Assembly: GCF_001997345.1 (NCBI RefSeq)
Contig: NZ_CP019606.1
Location: 2,604,001-2,668,000, forward strand
DNA: 64,000 nt
Direction of reading: 5' to 3'
Origin: Tessaracoccus aquimaris
GTDB taxonomy: Bacteria; Actinomycetota; Actinomycetes; Propionibacteriales; Propionibacteriaceae
The notes beneath the pieces are model-generated. The model made no database searches and was not told the origin of the DNA. It saw only the letters and a program-made list of their open reading frames with translations. The stretch's first letter is position 1, and every line of letters starts with the position of its first letter. The position numbers and the translations under genes were made by a program. Shown in pieces: positions 16,643 to 26,032 of this stretch.

Positions 16643-17665
16643 ATGCGGCGGGTCAATGTTGAGGAACTGGCACAGGGCATCGGGGACGGCTCACGTGCGG
16701 CCATCGCGCGCGCCATCACGTTGGTCGAGTCGACCAAGCCGGCGCACCGGGCGCAGGCACACCAACTCCTGCAACTCATCGCGCCGCACACCGGCAAGGC
16801 CTTCAGGGTCGGCATCTCGGGCGTCCCCGGAGCGGGCAAGTCGACCTTCGTCAACGCCATGGGCGTCAAGCTGATCGACGAGCGCCACCACAGGGTCGCG
16901 GTGCTCGCCGTCGACCCCTCCTCGTCGCGGACCGGGGGCTCGATCCTCGGCGACCGCACCAGGATGGCCGACCTGGCCGCCCGCGATGACGCGTTCATCC
17001 GGCCCTCGCCGTCGGGAGGCCACCTCGGGGGCGTCGCCCGGGCGACCCGCGAGTCGATGCTGGTCCTCGAGGCCGCCGGCTACGACGTGATCCTCGTCGA
17101 GACGGTCGGCGTCGGACAGTCCGAGGTCGCGGTCTCCGGCATGGTCGACACGTTCCTGATGCTGCAGGTGGCCAGGACGGGCGACCAGTTGCAGGGCATC
17201 AAGCGCGGCATCCTCGAACTGGCCGACGTCATCGCCATCACCAAGGCCGACGGCGACAACGAGCAGGCGGCCAGGGTCGCGGCCCGCGAACTGTCGATCG
17301 CCATGAAGCTGATCACGAGCGACAACTCGAAGCGGCGCGCCCCCGTGCTGACCTGCTCGTCGTACACCGGAGCGGGCCTTGACGAGGTGTGGGACACCGT
17401 CGCCAAGCACCGCGCGGAACTGGAGGCCGCGGGAACGCTCGCGGCGCGGCGCCTGGAGCAGCAGCAGGACTGGCTGTGGAACATGGTGCGTGACGAGTTG
17501 ATGGAGGCCCTTCGCACCTCCCCCGAGGTCCGTGCGGCCGCCGACGTCGTCCAGGCCCAGTTGGCGGACGAGTCGCTTTCCGCGCTGGAGGGCGCGCAGG
17601 AGATCCTCGCCGCCTTCGCCCGCTCCGTCGGGTCGCTTCCCTGGGCGGATCGACCCGGTCAATAG
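16643..17665 (+). CDS. meaB: Methylmalonyl-CoA mutase-associated GTPase (MeaB/ArgK)
   Basis: The 340-residue G3E-type GTPase protects and reloads the B12-dependent methylmalonyl-CoA mutase. It shows the P-loop GVPGAGKST (about residues 58-66), AVDPSSSRTGGSILGDRTRM, the switch motif ETVGVGQSE and the base-recognition motif TKADGDN, followed by the C-terminal dimerisation helices. The length fits the family (about 330). ATG 16643 is used because homology begins immediately after it. The mutase subunits are not in the window. Its presence beside cobT fits an organism using the methylmalonyl-CoA route, as propionic acid bacteria do. Confidence 0.95.
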   Translation: MRRVNVEELAQGIGDGSRAAIARAITLVESTKPAHRAQAHQLLQLIAPHTGKAFRVGISGVPGAGKSTFVNAMGVKLIDERHHRVAVLAVDPSSSRTGGSILGDRTRMADLAARDDAFIRPSPSGGHLGGVARATRESMLVLEAAGYDVILVETVGVGQSEVAVSGMVDTFLMLQVARTGDQLQGIKRGILELADVIAITKADGDNEQAARVAARELSIAMKLITSDNSKRRAPVLTCSSYTGAGLDEVWDTVAKHRAELEAAGTLAARRLEQQQDWLWNMVRDELMEALRTSPEVRAAADVVQAQLADESLSALEGAQEILAAFARSVGSLPWADRPGQ

Positions 17666-17769
17666 AGGCCAAGAAGTGGGGATGCGCTAGCCTGCCGGAG
17701 CACCCCCAGTCGGTGCGCCGAGTAAACTCGACGCGTGGAACCTGTGCTCGACCGATCGAAAGGAGGCAC

Positions 17770-18465
17770 ATGGGAGTCTTCGACAGGGCCGAGAAGCGGA
17801 TCGAATCCGCGGTCGGCAAGGTGTTCGCCCGGACCTTCAAGGGGTACGTCCATCCCGTAGAGATCGTGGCCGGCATCCAGCGTGAACTCGACGCCGAAGC
17901 GAAGCTTCTGAGCCGTGACAAGCGGCTCGTCCCCAATGCCTTCCGGATCGGGCTGTCGCAGGCCGACTACGACCGCCTCGCGCCGTACTCCAAGACGCTG
18001 AACGCCGAGATCCTGCCAGGCATCCGCGACCACGCGGCAGACAGGCAGTACGTCTTCAACGGCCCTATCTCGATCGACTACGCGCTCGACACGTCGCTGC
18101 CCACCGGGCAGTTCACCGTCGCCAGCCAGGCCGTCGCGCCCGACACGCTCGGCCGTCAGAGCGCTCCGGGCCAGTTGGTGCTGGAGGTCAACGGCGTGCG
18201 TCACCCGCTCGTCTCCCCCGGCCTGCTGATCGGCCGCGGCACCGAGGCCGACCTGCGCCTCAACGACCCAGGCATCTCCCGCAGGCACGCCCTGATCTCC
18301 GTGTCGGGCGACCCCCAGCATCCCGTCATCACCATCGAGGACCTCGGCTCGACCAACGGCGTTCACGTCAACGGCAGCCGCATCACCAAGACCCGCGTCG
18401 GGGAGGGCGCCCGGATCGAGATCGGCAACACGCGCATGCTGATCCACACGCCTTCGGAGTCCTGA
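17770..18465 (+). CDS. fhaA: FHA-domain protein FhaA (DUF3662 plus FHA)
   Basis: The 231-residue protein has an N-terminal DUF3662 domain (MGVFDRAEKRIESAVGKVFART; about residues 1-120) and a C-terminal forkhead-associated domain with GRGTEADLRLNDPGISRRHA and GSTNGVHVNG, which reads phosphothreonine. In mycobacteria FhaA binds phosphorylated MviN and PknB and tunes peptidoglycan synthesis. It is shorter than the mycobacterial protein, which has a long linker. The ATG has AAAGGAGG at perfect spacing, one of the strongest ribosome sites in the window. It is the first gene of the conserved fhaA-to-pknB operon. Confidence 0.95.
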   Translation: MGVFDRAEKRIESAVGKVFARTFKGYVHPVEIVAGIQRELDAEAKLLSRDKRLVPNAFRIGLSQADYDRLAPYSKTLNAEILPGIRDHAADRQYVFNGPISIDYALDTSLPTGQFTVASQAVAPDTLGRQSAPGQLVLEVNGVRHPLVSPGLLIGRGTEADLRLNDPGISRRHALISVSGDPQHPVITIEDLGSTNGVHVNGSRITKTRVGEGARIEIGNTRMLIHTPSES

Positions 18466-18468
18466 TCC

Positions 18469-18930
18469 GTGTCTGACCTCATCATCGCGGCGATCAAGAT
18501 CGTCTTCCTGGCCCTGCTGTGGTTGTTCATCCTGTTCGTCGCCAACGTGGTGCGCACCGACCTGTTCGGTCGTCGGGTGCCCGCGTCCTCGCTCGCCGCC
18601 ATCCCCGCCGACCGCGGAAGGGGAAAGGGACGCAGCAAGCTTCCCACCCGCTTCGCCATCACGGCCGGGCCGCAGCAGGGCGCGTCCGTCCCCGTCGAAC
18701 CGGTGATCAACCTGGGTCGCGCCGCCGATTCGACGCTGCTGCTCGACGACGACTACGCCTCGGCGCGGCACGCCCAACTCGTCCAGAAGGATCCGACCAC
18801 CTGGCTTCTCACCGACCTCCAGTCCACCAACGGAACCTACGTCAACGGCAAGTTGGCCACCGAACCCATCAAGGTGACCGTCGGTGATGTGGTGCGCATC
18901 GGCAAGACCCTGATGCGCCTGGAGATCTAG
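18469..18930 (+). CDS. fhaB: Membrane-anchored FHA-domain protein FhaB/FipA
   Basis: The 153-residue protein has one N-terminal transmembrane helix (IIAAIKIVFLALLWLFILFV, about residues 4-23), a short basic linker and an FHA domain (GRAADSTLLLDDDYASARHA; LQSTNGTYVNG). It is the homologue of mycobacterial FhaB/FipA, which links Ser/Thr phosphorylation to FtsZ and FtsQ at the septum. The GTG start at 18469 lies 3 bases after the fhaA stop, and its own TAG overlaps the pstP GTG by one base, so the three are translationally coupled. Confidence 0.94.
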   Translation: MSDLIIAAIKIVFLALLWLFILFVANVVRTDLFGRRVPASSLAAIPADRGRGKGRSKLPTRFAITAGPQQGASVPVEPVINLGRAADSTLLLDDDYASARHAQLVQKDPTTWLLTDLQSTNGTYVNGKLATEPIKVTVGDVVRIGKTLMRLEI

Positions 18931-20336
18931 TGTTCAGTCTCCGTTTCGCCGCCCACTCGGAGGTGGGCCGGGTCCGCAAGAACAACCAGGACGCCGGCTA
19001 CGCCTCGCCCAACATGCTGCTCGTCACCGACGGCATGGGCGGAGCCGCGGCCGGAGACCTCGCATCGGCTGTCGCCTCGACGGAGGCGTCGCGCTCGGAC
19101 CGCCGCGCCACCGACGGCGAGGAGATGCTGGAACGCATCGCGGGCATGATGGCGCGCGCCAACACCAAGCTGTCCGACCTGATCGACGAGGACCTGCAAC
19201 TCGACGGCATGGGCACCACGTTCTGCGGCGCCATGTTCAACGGGACCGAGTTCGGGCTGGCCCACATCGGTGACTCGCGCGGCTACCTGCTGCGCGACGG
19301 GGAACTGACCCAGATCACGCACGACCACTCCTGGGTGCAGTCGCTCATCGACGAGGGCAAGATCACGCCGGCCCAGGCCGCCGTCCACCCACACCGCTCG
19401 CTGATCCTGAAGGTGCTCAACGGGCAGTCGATGTTCGAGCCCGACTACGAGTTGTTCGCGGCGGAACTGGGCGACCGGCTGATGTTCTGTTCCGACGGGC
19501 TCAGCGGGCTGATCAGCGACGAACAGATCGCGGAACTGCTGCAGACCGACGACCTCGACGAGGCGGCGGCGCAACTGGCGAAGGCGGCCAACGACAACGG
19601 CGGCCACGACAACATCACGGTCGTCCTCGGCGACGTGGTCGAGCAGGACGGCGACCTCGACGCGCTGCCCGGGCTGCTCGTCGGCTCGGCGACCGAGGTG
19701 GAGATCCCCCGCACCGGCCAGCTCGCCAAGGAACGCGGCGGCTCCGACCGCGAGGCCCCCTACCCCAAGCCCGACCTCAACGCGCCCGAGCACGACGCAG
19801 GAGAGGTCGCCCGGTACGCGCCGCAGGATCCGAAGCGCCGCTGGCCCGGCATCCTGGCCGCGATCGTCGCGATCGCCCTGGTGTTGGGCATCGGCGGCTG
19901 GGGTGTCTACGCCTACGGCAAGTCCCGCTACTTCGTGGGTGCGGACGAGGGCTACGTAGCGGTCTACAACGGACTGCCGGGCGGCATCCTCGGCCTCCAT
20001 CTCAACGAGATGGTGGAGCGCTCCTCGATCAACGTCACCGACCTGCCGTCGTTCTTCCAACGCCAGGTCGATGCGACCATCCCCGTCGGCAGCATCGACG
20101 CCGCCCGCGGCACCGTCGCCACCCTGGCGGGCATCGCGGAGCGCTGCGTCGAGGTGCGCAACGAGAACAAGCGTCCCTCGCCGGTGGAATCACCCAGCCC
20201 AGTTCCGACGCCGACCGGCCCCGGCCTTCCGCTCGACCCCTCGGCGACGCCCATGTCGCCACCGCCCAACGTGTTCCCGAGCACGATCACAGAGTCACCG
20301 ACGGCCACTGAAGAGGCCGACCCGGAGGCCTGTTGA
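18930..20336 (+). CDS. pstP: PP2C-type Ser/Thr protein phosphatase
   Basis: The 468-residue phosphatase reverses PknB-type phosphorylation. The N-terminal PP2C domain (about 1-235) has the metal-binding motifs KNNQD, TDGMGG, HIGDSRGY, CSDGLSG and GGHDNITVV. A transmembrane helix (WPGILAAIVAIALVLGIGGW) lies near residues 307-326 and is followed by an external domain of about 120 residues ending in a Pro/Ser/Thr-rich tail. The catalytic part faces the cytoplasm. GTG 18930 overlaps the fhaB stop, and the end overlaps the rodA start (TGATG). Confidence 0.96.
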   Translation: MFSLRFAAHSEVGRVRKNNQDAGYASPNMLLVTDGMGGAAAGDLASAVASTEASRSDRRATDGEEMLERIAGMMARANTKLSDLIDEDLQLDGMGTTFCGAMFNGTEFGLAHIGDSRGYLLRDGELTQITHDHSWVQSLIDEGKITPAQAAVHPHRSLILKVLNGQSMFEPDYELFAAELGDRLMFCSDGLSGLISDEQIAELLQTDDLDEAAAQLAKAANDNGGHDNITVVLGDVVEQDGDLDALPGLLVGSATEVEIPRTGQLAKERGGSDREAPYPKPDLNAPEHDAGEVARYAPQDPKRRWPGILAAIVAIALVLGIGGWGVYAYGKSRYFVGADEGYVAVYNGLPGGILGLHLNEMVERSSINVTDLPSFFQRQVDATIPVGSIDAARGTVATLAGIAERCVEVRNENKRPSPVESPSPVPTPTGPGLPLDPSATPMSPPPNVFPSTITESPTATEEADPEAC

Positions 20337-21730
20337 TGTCAGACCAGGTCCAGCCGGCACTCTCCGACGAGGTGATCGTCTACCGCAAGCGGCGCGGCGT
20401 CGAACTGCTGCTGCTTCTTCTCGCGCAGTCCTTCGGGTTCGCGGGTTACGTGATCACCGACCTCAACCTATACGGCGAGCTTCCCTCGAACATCATCCTG
20501 GTGGCCGCCGTCTGGTACGGCATGGGCATCGCGGTGCACCTCGTGGTCCGGTTCATCCTGCCCTACGCCGACCCGCTGATCTTGCCGTGCGTCTTCCTTC
20601 TCAACGGGCTGGGGCTGGCGATGATCTACCGCATCGACCAGATCCCCGAACCCGTCAGGACCGACTCAAGCACCCAGATGATCTGGACGGCGCTCGGGCT
20701 GGTGTTGTTCTGCCTTGTCGCGGTGCTGCTGCGGGATCACCGTCGGCTGCAGCGCTACCCGTACCTGATGTTCATCGGCGGCCTCGTGCTGCTGCTGCTG
20801 CCGCTCGCCCCCTTCATCGGCTGGAAGTCGGGTGGCGCGCAGATCTGGATCAAGGTGGCCGGCTACTCCTTCCAGCCTGCCGAGGTCGCCAAGATCATGC
20901 TTGCGATCGCGTTCGCCGCCTACTTCTACGAGAAGCGCGAGGTGCTGGCTCTCGCCGGACGGCGCGTGCTCGGCATCGAACTTCCCCGCGCCCGTGACCT
21001 CGGACCGATCATGGTGATGTGGCTCGCCTGCCTGGCGGTCATGGTGTTCCAGAACGATCTGGGCACGTCGCTGCTGTTCTTCGGGCTGTTCACCGTGATG
21101 ATCTACATCGCGACCGAGCGGCCAGCCTGGCCGATCCTGGCGGGCATCCTGTTCGTCGGCGCGGCCCTGGCCGCGTACAAGTTCACCAACCACGTTGGGC
21201 GACGCGTCAGCGCCTGGCTCGACCCGTTCAGCGACTACGACAAGAACCTGCAGATCATCAGCGCGCAGTTCGGCTTCGCATGGGGCGGCCTGTTCGGCCG
21301 CGGCTGGGGGCTCGGTCGCCCCGGCCTGACCCCGTTGGCCAAGAGCGACATGATCGCGGCGGCGCTCGGCGAGGAGATCGGCGTCCTCGGGCTGATGGCG
21401 ATCATCATGATCTACGGCCTCCTGATCGCCCGCGGCTTCAAGACGGCACTCACCGCCCCTGACGGCTTCGGCAAACTGCTCGCGGCCGGCCTCAGCTTCA
21501 CGTTCGCGCTGCAGGTGTTCGCCATCATCGGCGGCGTCACCCGCCTGCTGCCGCTGACGGGCCTCACGACGCCGTTCATGTCCCAGGGCGGCTCGTCGAT
21601 GGTCGCGAACTGGATCATCGTCGGCATCCTGATGGTCATCTCGCATCGTGCCCGGATGCCGCAGGCCGCGACCGCGGCGCCGCAGGAAATGAGCGCCCTC
21701 GACGACGCGACGGCGGTGATCTCCCGATGA
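20336..21730 (+). CDS. rodA: SEDS peptidoglycan glycosyltransferase (RodA/FtsW family)
   Basis: This 464-residue polytopic protein polymerises lipid II into glycan strands for wall elongation together with the adjacent PBP. It has about ten hydrophobic segments and SEDS hallmarks such as GAQIWIKVAGYSFQPAEVAKI, FQNDLGTSLLFFGLF, KSDMIAAALGEEIG with the catalytic Asp, and PLTGLTTPFMSQGGSSMVANW. ATG 20336 overlaps the pstP TGA and is preceded by GGAGG; a TTG three bases earlier is possible but less well placed. The stop overlaps the pbpA ATG. Confidence 0.95.
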   Translation: MSDQVQPALSDEVIVYRKRRGVELLLLLLAQSFGFAGYVITDLNLYGELPSNIILVAAVWYGMGIAVHLVVRFILPYADPLILPCVFLLNGLGLAMIYRIDQIPEPVRTDSSTQMIWTALGLVLFCLVAVLLRDHRRLQRYPYLMFIGGLVLLLLPLAPFIGWKSGGAQIWIKVAGYSFQPAEVAKIMLAIAFAAYFYEKREVLALAGRRVLGIELPRARDLGPIMVMWLACLAVMVFQNDLGTSLLFFGLFTVMIYIATERPAWPILAGILFVGAALAAYKFTNHVGRRVSAWLDPFSDYDKNLQIISAQFGFAWGGLFGRGWGLGRPGLTPLAKSDMIAAALGEEIGVLGLMAIIMIYGLLIARGFKTALTAPDGFGKLLAAGLSFTFALQVFAIIGGVTRLLPLTGLTTPFMSQGGSSMVANWIIVGILMVISHRARMPQAATAAPQEMSALDDATAVISR

Positions 21731-23154
21731 ACGGCCCCATCCGCAAGGTGACGATCTTCGTCTCGCTGCTGCTGGCGGCGCTGCTTGTCAACATGACGTG
21801 GATCTCCGTCGCGCGCACCGAGTCCCTCAACGACGACAGCCGCAACCGCCGCGTCCGCGACGCCGAGTTCTCCCGGAACCGCGGCGCGATCCTGGTCGGC
21901 AACGAGGCGATCGCCGAGTCGGTGCCACGCACCGGCCGCTTCCCCTACGTGCGCACCTACCCGAAGCCGGAGCTGTGGAGCTCGGTGACGGGCTGGTACT
22001 CCTACAACTACGCCCGCTCCGGGCTGGAGGCGTCCTTCAACCAGGAGCTCGCGGGCACCTCGTCCGAGCAGTCCATCGGCCGCGTCGTCGACCTGCTGAC
22101 TGGTAGGCAGTCGTCGGGTGCCAACATCCAGACCACGCTGAACGCCGACGCGCAGGCGGCCGCCGTCAAGGCGCTCGGAGACAAGCGCGGCGCTGTCGTG
22201 GCGATGGACTACACCACCGGCGAGATCCTGGCGCTTGTCTCGACGCCGACCTACGATCCGAACCGGCTCGCGACGGTCGACCTGAGCGAGGCGCAGACCG
22301 CCTGGAACGAGCTGCTCAACGCCGCCGACGAGCCGTTGAAGGGTCGCGCCACCCGCGAGGTCTATCCCCCCGGGTCGACCTTCAAGCTGGTCACGGCCGC
22401 GGCGGCCCTCGAGGACGGCATGGTGCCCGACACCATGGTCGACGCCCCCGACTCGCTGCGGCTGCCCAACTCGACCCGCTCGATGGGCAACTCCACCAAC
22501 TGCGGCGGCGACCGGATCACCATCGAGCAGGCGTTGAAGACGTCGTGCAACACGGCCTTCGGCAACCTCGGCCTCGACCTGGGCGGCGACAAGCTGCGCA
22601 AGCAGGCAGAGGCGTTCGGCTTCAACCAGGACCCGACCATCGACGTCGCGGCCGCCAAGTCACGCTTCCCCACCGAACTCGACGAGGCGCAGACGGCGTT
22701 GACGGCGATCGGCCAGTACGACGTCGCCGCCTCGCCGCTGCAGATCGTGCAGGTGGCGGCCGCGATCGCCAACGACGGCGTCATGATGAAGCCCTACCTG
22801 GTCAGCTCCGTCACCAACCGGGACCTCACGGTGCTGAGCTCAACGACCCCGCAGCGTCAGGGCCAGCCGCTCTCGGCGTCCAGCGCCAAGCTGCTGCAGC
22901 AGATGATGGTCACGGTCGTCGAGGACGGCACCGGGTCGCCCGCGCGGATCTCCGGCCTGACGATCGGCGGCAAGACGGGCACCGCGCAGACCGCACCCGA
23001 CCGCCCCCCGTACGCCTGGTTCGTCGGCTACGCGGAGGACCCCTCGGTCGCCGTGGTGGCCTTCGTCGAGAACGCAGACGTGGCCCGCGACGACATCTCC
23101 GGCGGCAAGCTCGCCGCACCCATCTTCCGAGCAGTCGTGGAGGCGCTTCGATGA
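21727..23154 (+). CDS. pbpA: Penicillin-binding protein transpeptidase
   Basis: The 475-residue class B PBP crosslinks peptidoglycan. One N-terminal membrane helix (VTIFVSLLLAALLVNMTWI) anchors an external transpeptidase domain with the acylation motif STFK (Ser near residue 217), the second motif SCN and the third motif KTGTA. It forms a polymerase-crosslinker pair with the RodA encoded just before, whose stop overlaps its ATG by 4 bases. Length and context match mycobacterial PbpA, a substrate of the adjacent kinase system. Confidence 0.95.
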   Translation: MNGPIRKVTIFVSLLLAALLVNMTWISVARTESLNDDSRNRRVRDAEFSRNRGAILVGNEAIAESVPRTGRFPYVRTYPKPELWSSVTGWYSYNYARSGLEASFNQELAGTSSEQSIGRVVDLLTGRQSSGANIQTTLNADAQAAAVKALGDKRGAVVAMDYTTGEILALVSTPTYDPNRLATVDLSEAQTAWNELLNAADEPLKGRATREVYPPGSTFKLVTAAAALEDGMVPDTMVDAPDSLRLPNSTRSMGNSTNCGGDRITIEQALKTSCNTAFGNLGLDLGGDKLRKQAEAFGFNQDPTIDVAAAKSRFPTELDEAQTALTAIGQYDVAASPLQIVQVAAAIANDGVMMKPYLVSSVTNRDLTVLSSTTPQRQGQPLSASSAKLLQQMMVTVVEDGTGSPARISGLTIGGKTGTAQTAPDRPPYAWFVGYAEDPSVAVVAFVENADVARDDISGGKLAAPIFRAVVEALR

Positions 23155-23221
23155 ACTTCTCAGATTCCTCTCATCTCGATTGGGCAAGATGGTGCCCGAC
23201 AAACCGAAAGGACCGGCAGCG

Positions 23222-25084
23222 ATGACAGAGCGAGGAGCCTTGCTCGGCGGCCGCTATCAGCTTGATGAGATCATCGGGCGAGGCGGCATGGCCGAGGTCT
23301 GGCGCGCCCGTGACATCCGTCTTGAGCGCGACGTCGCGGTCAAGCGCCTGCGCGTTGACCTGGCGAGCGACCCAACCTTCCAGGCCCGGTTCCGTCGGGA
23401 GGCACAGTCGGCGGCGGGTCTGAACCACCCCAACATCGTCGCCGTGTACGACACCGGTGAGGAGCGCGACTCCGTCTCGGACGTGTCTGTTCCCTACATC
23501 GTGATGGAACTGGTCGAGGGCGTCACGCTGCGGGAGGTGCTGCGCGACGGTCGCAAGATCGTCCCCGAGCGCGCGCTTGAGTTCACCGCGGGGGTGCTCG
23601 ACGCGCTCGCCTACGCGCACCGCGCGGGCATCGTGCACCGCGACATCAAGCCAGCCAACGTGATGCTGACCCCCAACGGCACCGTCAAGGTGATGGACTT
23701 CGGCATCGCTCGGGCCGTCGCGGACACGTCGGCGACCATGACCCAGACGGCGGCCGTGATCGGCACCGCGCAGTACCTGTCGCCCGAGCAGGCGCGCGGC
23801 GAGAAGGTCGACAACCGCTCCGACATCTACTCGGTCGGCTGCCTGCTGTACGAACTGCTCACGTCGCAGCCGCTGTTCAAGGGCGACTCGCCCGTGTCGG
23901 TTGCCTACCAGCACGTCCGCGAAATGCCCGTGCCCCCGTCGCAACTCGACCCGGAGATCACGCCGGCGATGGACGCGATCGTGCTGAAGTCGCTGGAGAA
24001 GGACCCCCGGGACCGCTACTCCGACGCTGGCGAGATGCGAGACGACATCAACCGGTGCATCGCGGGCGAGCCCGTGCTTGCCATGAACCCGGCCGACCAG
24101 CCGACCCGCGTGATCCCAAGCGACCCGATGACCACCACCGCGCGACGCGGGGTCGCACCGACGGTCGCCGCGACGACGCCCCCGGTGGGCCCGCCGAGCC
24201 CGCCCGAGGAGATCGTCGCCGAGGACCTCGAGGAGGAGCCGAAGAGCCGCAAGGGCCTCATCGCCTTGCTGATCATCGCGGGGCTCGTGCTGGTCGGCAT
24301 CATCGTCGGCATCTTCCTGCTGCTCAACGGCGGGGGCGGCCCGACGGCCTCACCCACCCCGACGCCGACCGTGTCGGTGACCCCGACCCCCACGCCGACT
24401 CCGACGCCAACCCCGACGGCCACACCGACGCCGATGGTGCAGGTCCCCGACCTGAAGGGCATGAAGCTGGAGGACGCGGTCGCGGAGCTGACCCGGCTGA
24501 AGCTCGGCTATGGCACGAAGGAGGCCCCCGGCGACGCGGGCACCGAGGATCAGGTCATCGACCAGAACCCGAGCACCGGCTCCGTCCCGGAGGGCACCAA
24601 GGTCGTGCTGACCGTCTCGACCGGGCCCGCGCAGTCGACCATCCCGCAAGTGGTCGGAATGACGACCGAGCAGGCGAAGACCACGCTCGATGCCCTCGGG
24701 TTCACCAAGGTCAAGGCCGTCGACGAGGACCCGAAGGACGAGCCGATCGAGGCGGTCCCCGGCTCCGTCATCCGCGTCAACCCCGACGTCGGCCGGAGCG
24801 CCGAGGCCGACACCGAGATCACCTTGACCATCGCGACGGGCAACTCGATCGTGCCGGAGTTCACCGGCATCAGCTTCGACGCCGCCGAGGAGCGCGCCCG
24901 GGGCAAGGGCTTCACGCTCACCAAGGAGGAGGTCGAGGACGGCACCGTCCCCGCCGGCCAGGTCCTCGAGCAGAGCGTCAAGGCCGGACAGGCGGCGCCT
25001 CGCAGCGAGGCCATCACCGTCAAGGTGGCAAAGGCCCCGCCGACGACCGCACCCGTGTCGCCCAGCCCGTCGCCTGAGGGCTAA
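23222..25084 (+). CDS. pknB: PASTA-domain Ser/Thr protein kinase
   Basis: The 620-residue receptor kinase has a cytoplasmic kinase domain (GRGGMAEVW loop, VAVKRLR lysine, HRDIKPANV catalytic loop, DFGIA, GTAQYLSPEQ), a juxtamembrane linker, one transmembrane helix (GLIALLIIAGLVLVGIIVG, about 347-366), a Thr-Pro repeat spacer and three external PASTA repeats starting near VQVPDLKGM, STIPQVVGM and NSIVPEFTGI. PASTA repeats bind muropeptides, so it couples wall status to phosphorylation. ATG 23222 has AAAGGA eight bases upstream. The gene follows pbpA directly: the second kinase, pknA, found here in mycobacteria and corynebacteria, is absent, as in streptomycetes. Confidence 0.96.
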   Translation: MTERGALLGGRYQLDEIIGRGGMAEVWRARDIRLERDVAVKRLRVDLASDPTFQARFRREAQSAAGLNHPNIVAVYDTGEERDSVSDVSVPYIVMELVEGVTLREVLRDGRKIVPERALEFTAGVLDALAYAHRAGIVHRDIKPANVMLTPNGTVKVMDFGIARAVADTSATMTQTAAVIGTAQYLSPEQARGEKVDNRSDIYSVGCLLYELLTSQPLFKGDSPVSVAYQHVREMPVPPSQLDPEITPAMDAIVLKSLEKDPRDRYSDAGEMRDDINRCIAGEPVLAMNPADQPTRVIPSDPMTTTARRGVAPTVAATTPPVGPPSPPEEIVAEDLEEEPKSRKGLIALLIIAGLVLVGIIVGIFLLLNGGGGPTASPTPTPTVSVTPTPTPTPTPTPTATPTPMVQVPDLKGMKLEDAVAELTRLKLGYGTKEAPGDAGTEDQVIDQNPSTGSVPEGTKVVLTVSTGPAQSTIPQVVGMTTEQAKTTLDALGFTKVKAVDEDPKDEPIEAVPGSVIRVNPDVGRSAEADTEITLTIATGNSIVPEFTGISFDAAEERARGKGFTLTKEEVEDGTVPAGQVLEQSVKAGQAAPRSEAITVKVAKAPPTTAPVSPSPSPEG

Positions 25085-25099
25085 GGGTTCCACCCCGAT

Positions 25100-25133
25100 C
25101 GAACGGGCCATCCTCTCAAGGGTGGCCCGTTCG
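25100..25133 (+). terminator. Terminator of the fhaA-pknB operon
   Basis: A 14-bp stem (cgaacgggccatcc against gggtggcccgttcg, one G-T pair) with a 6-base loop begins 15 bases after the pknB stop. No U-run follows. Confidence 0.75.
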
Positions 25134-25170
25134 CCGTCCTCTCGTCCCCCGTGTGCCTGGGTCGCCTCCT

Positions 25171-25256
25171 GCGTTGAGCATGTTTGGTGTCTCGTTGCCG
25201 GTTCGAACGTTCAAACGCGCCGAAATCTGCAACGAGTTACCAAACATGCTCAAGTG
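25171..25256. repeat. Extragenic inverted repeat, copy A
   Basis: Arms TTGAGCATGTTTGGT (25174-25188) and its exact complement (25239-25253) are followed inward by paired CTCGTTGC/GCAACGAG, leaving a central segment with GTTCGAACGTTCAAACGCG. Copies B (26033) and C (55590) have the same length and layout. It lies between the pknB terminator and pabA. Confidence 0.8.
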
Positions 25257-25329
25257 ATGGGCCAACCGACGCACCACGGCCGCCCATCTCGCGGGAGGTC
25301 GCGGCCCGGGTCGGGGCGCGCGAGGGTGG

Positions 25330-25335
25330 CAGAAT
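25330..25335 (+). promoter_or_regulatory. -10 box (CAGAAT) for leaderless pabA mRNA
   Basis: CAGAAT followed by six bases (tgcggc) precedes the GTG at 25342. The same CAGRAT-tgcggc-start arrangement occurs at 13756. Confidence 0.45.
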
Positions 25336-25341
25336 TGCGGC

Positions 25342-25980
25342 GTGGCCCGCATCCTCGTCATCGACAACTACGACTCGTTCGTCTACAACATCGTGTCCTA
25401 CCTCGCCCAGTTGGGGGCAGAGGTCGAGGTGTGGCGCAACGACGACGAGCGGTTCGGCGTGGACGGCTGGCATCAGGGCTTCGACGGCGTGCTGCTGTCG
25501 CCCGGTCCCGGCACGCCCGAGGAGGCTGGCGTCTGCGTCGACGTGGTGAGGTCGCTCGGCGGGGTCGTGCCGCTGTTCGGCGTGTGCCTCGGACTGCAGG
25601 CGATGGCCGTCGCCTACGGCGGCGTTGTCGGCCGGGCCCCGGAACTGCTGCACGGCAAGACCTCCCCCGTGTTCCACGAGGAGGTCGGGGTGTTCGCCGG
25701 GCTTCCCTCGCCGGTGACAACGACGCGCTACCACTCGCTTGCCATCGTGGAGGGCACGGTGCCCGAGGTGCTGGAGGTGACGGCGCGGACCGACTCCGGC
25801 GTCATCATGGCCGTGCGACACCGCGAGTTGGCCGTCGAGGCGGTCCAGTTCCACCCCGAGTCGGTGCTGACCGAGGGTGGCTACCAGATGCTCGCCAACT
25901 GGCTCGCCGAGTGCGGCGACAAAGGGGCCCCGGCGCGCGCCGTCGGGATGTCCCCGTTGGTCGCGACCAAGCTCACCTGA
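25342..25980 (+). CDS. pabA: Glutamine amidotransferase, anthranilate/aminodeoxychorismate synthase component II
   Basis: The 212-residue class I amidotransferase supplies ammonia to a chorismate-using synthase for folate or tryptophan. Motifs are VIDNYDSFVYNIVSYL, LLSPGPGTPEEAG (oxyanion region), FGVCLGLQ with the nucleophilic Cys, and VQFHPES with the catalytic His and Glu. In mycobacteria the equivalent gene also sits next to pknB, which supports orthology; the choice between pabA and trpG cannot be made from the protein alone. It starts with GTG at a leaderless position and is flanked on both sides by related inverted repeats (A and B). Confidence 0.9.
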   Translation: MARILVIDNYDSFVYNIVSYLAQLGAEVEVWRNDDERFGVDGWHQGFDGVLLSPGPGTPEEAGVCVDVVRSLGGVVPLFGVCLGLQAMAVAYGGVVGRAPELLHGKTSPVFHEEVGVFAGLPSPVTTTRYHSLAIVEGTVPEVLEVTARTDSGVIMAVRHRELAVEAVQFHPESVLTEGGYQMLANWLAECGDKGAPARAVGMSPLVATKLT

Positions 25981-26032
25981 GGCTGCAGACCCCGCGGCAC
26001 CCGAGTCGCTCGGAGGCGCACCCGCGCGCCTC

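Noticed and set aside
23155..23221. Site for a missing or degraded pknA between pbpA and pknB
   Set aside because: Only 67 bases separate the genes and nothing kinase-like remains; a single-kinase arrangement also exists in streptomycetes.
24340..24440. Short tandem CCGACn repeats suggesting a CRISPR or minisatellite
   Set aside because: They are codons of the Thr-Pro spacer between the PknB membrane helix and its PASTA repeats.
25199..25212. GGTTCGAAC in repeat copy A, resembling a tRNA T-loop
   Set aside because: No acceptor stem, anticodon arm or CCA context can be drawn around it; the motif is part of the repeat core, and copy B has ATTCGAAC.
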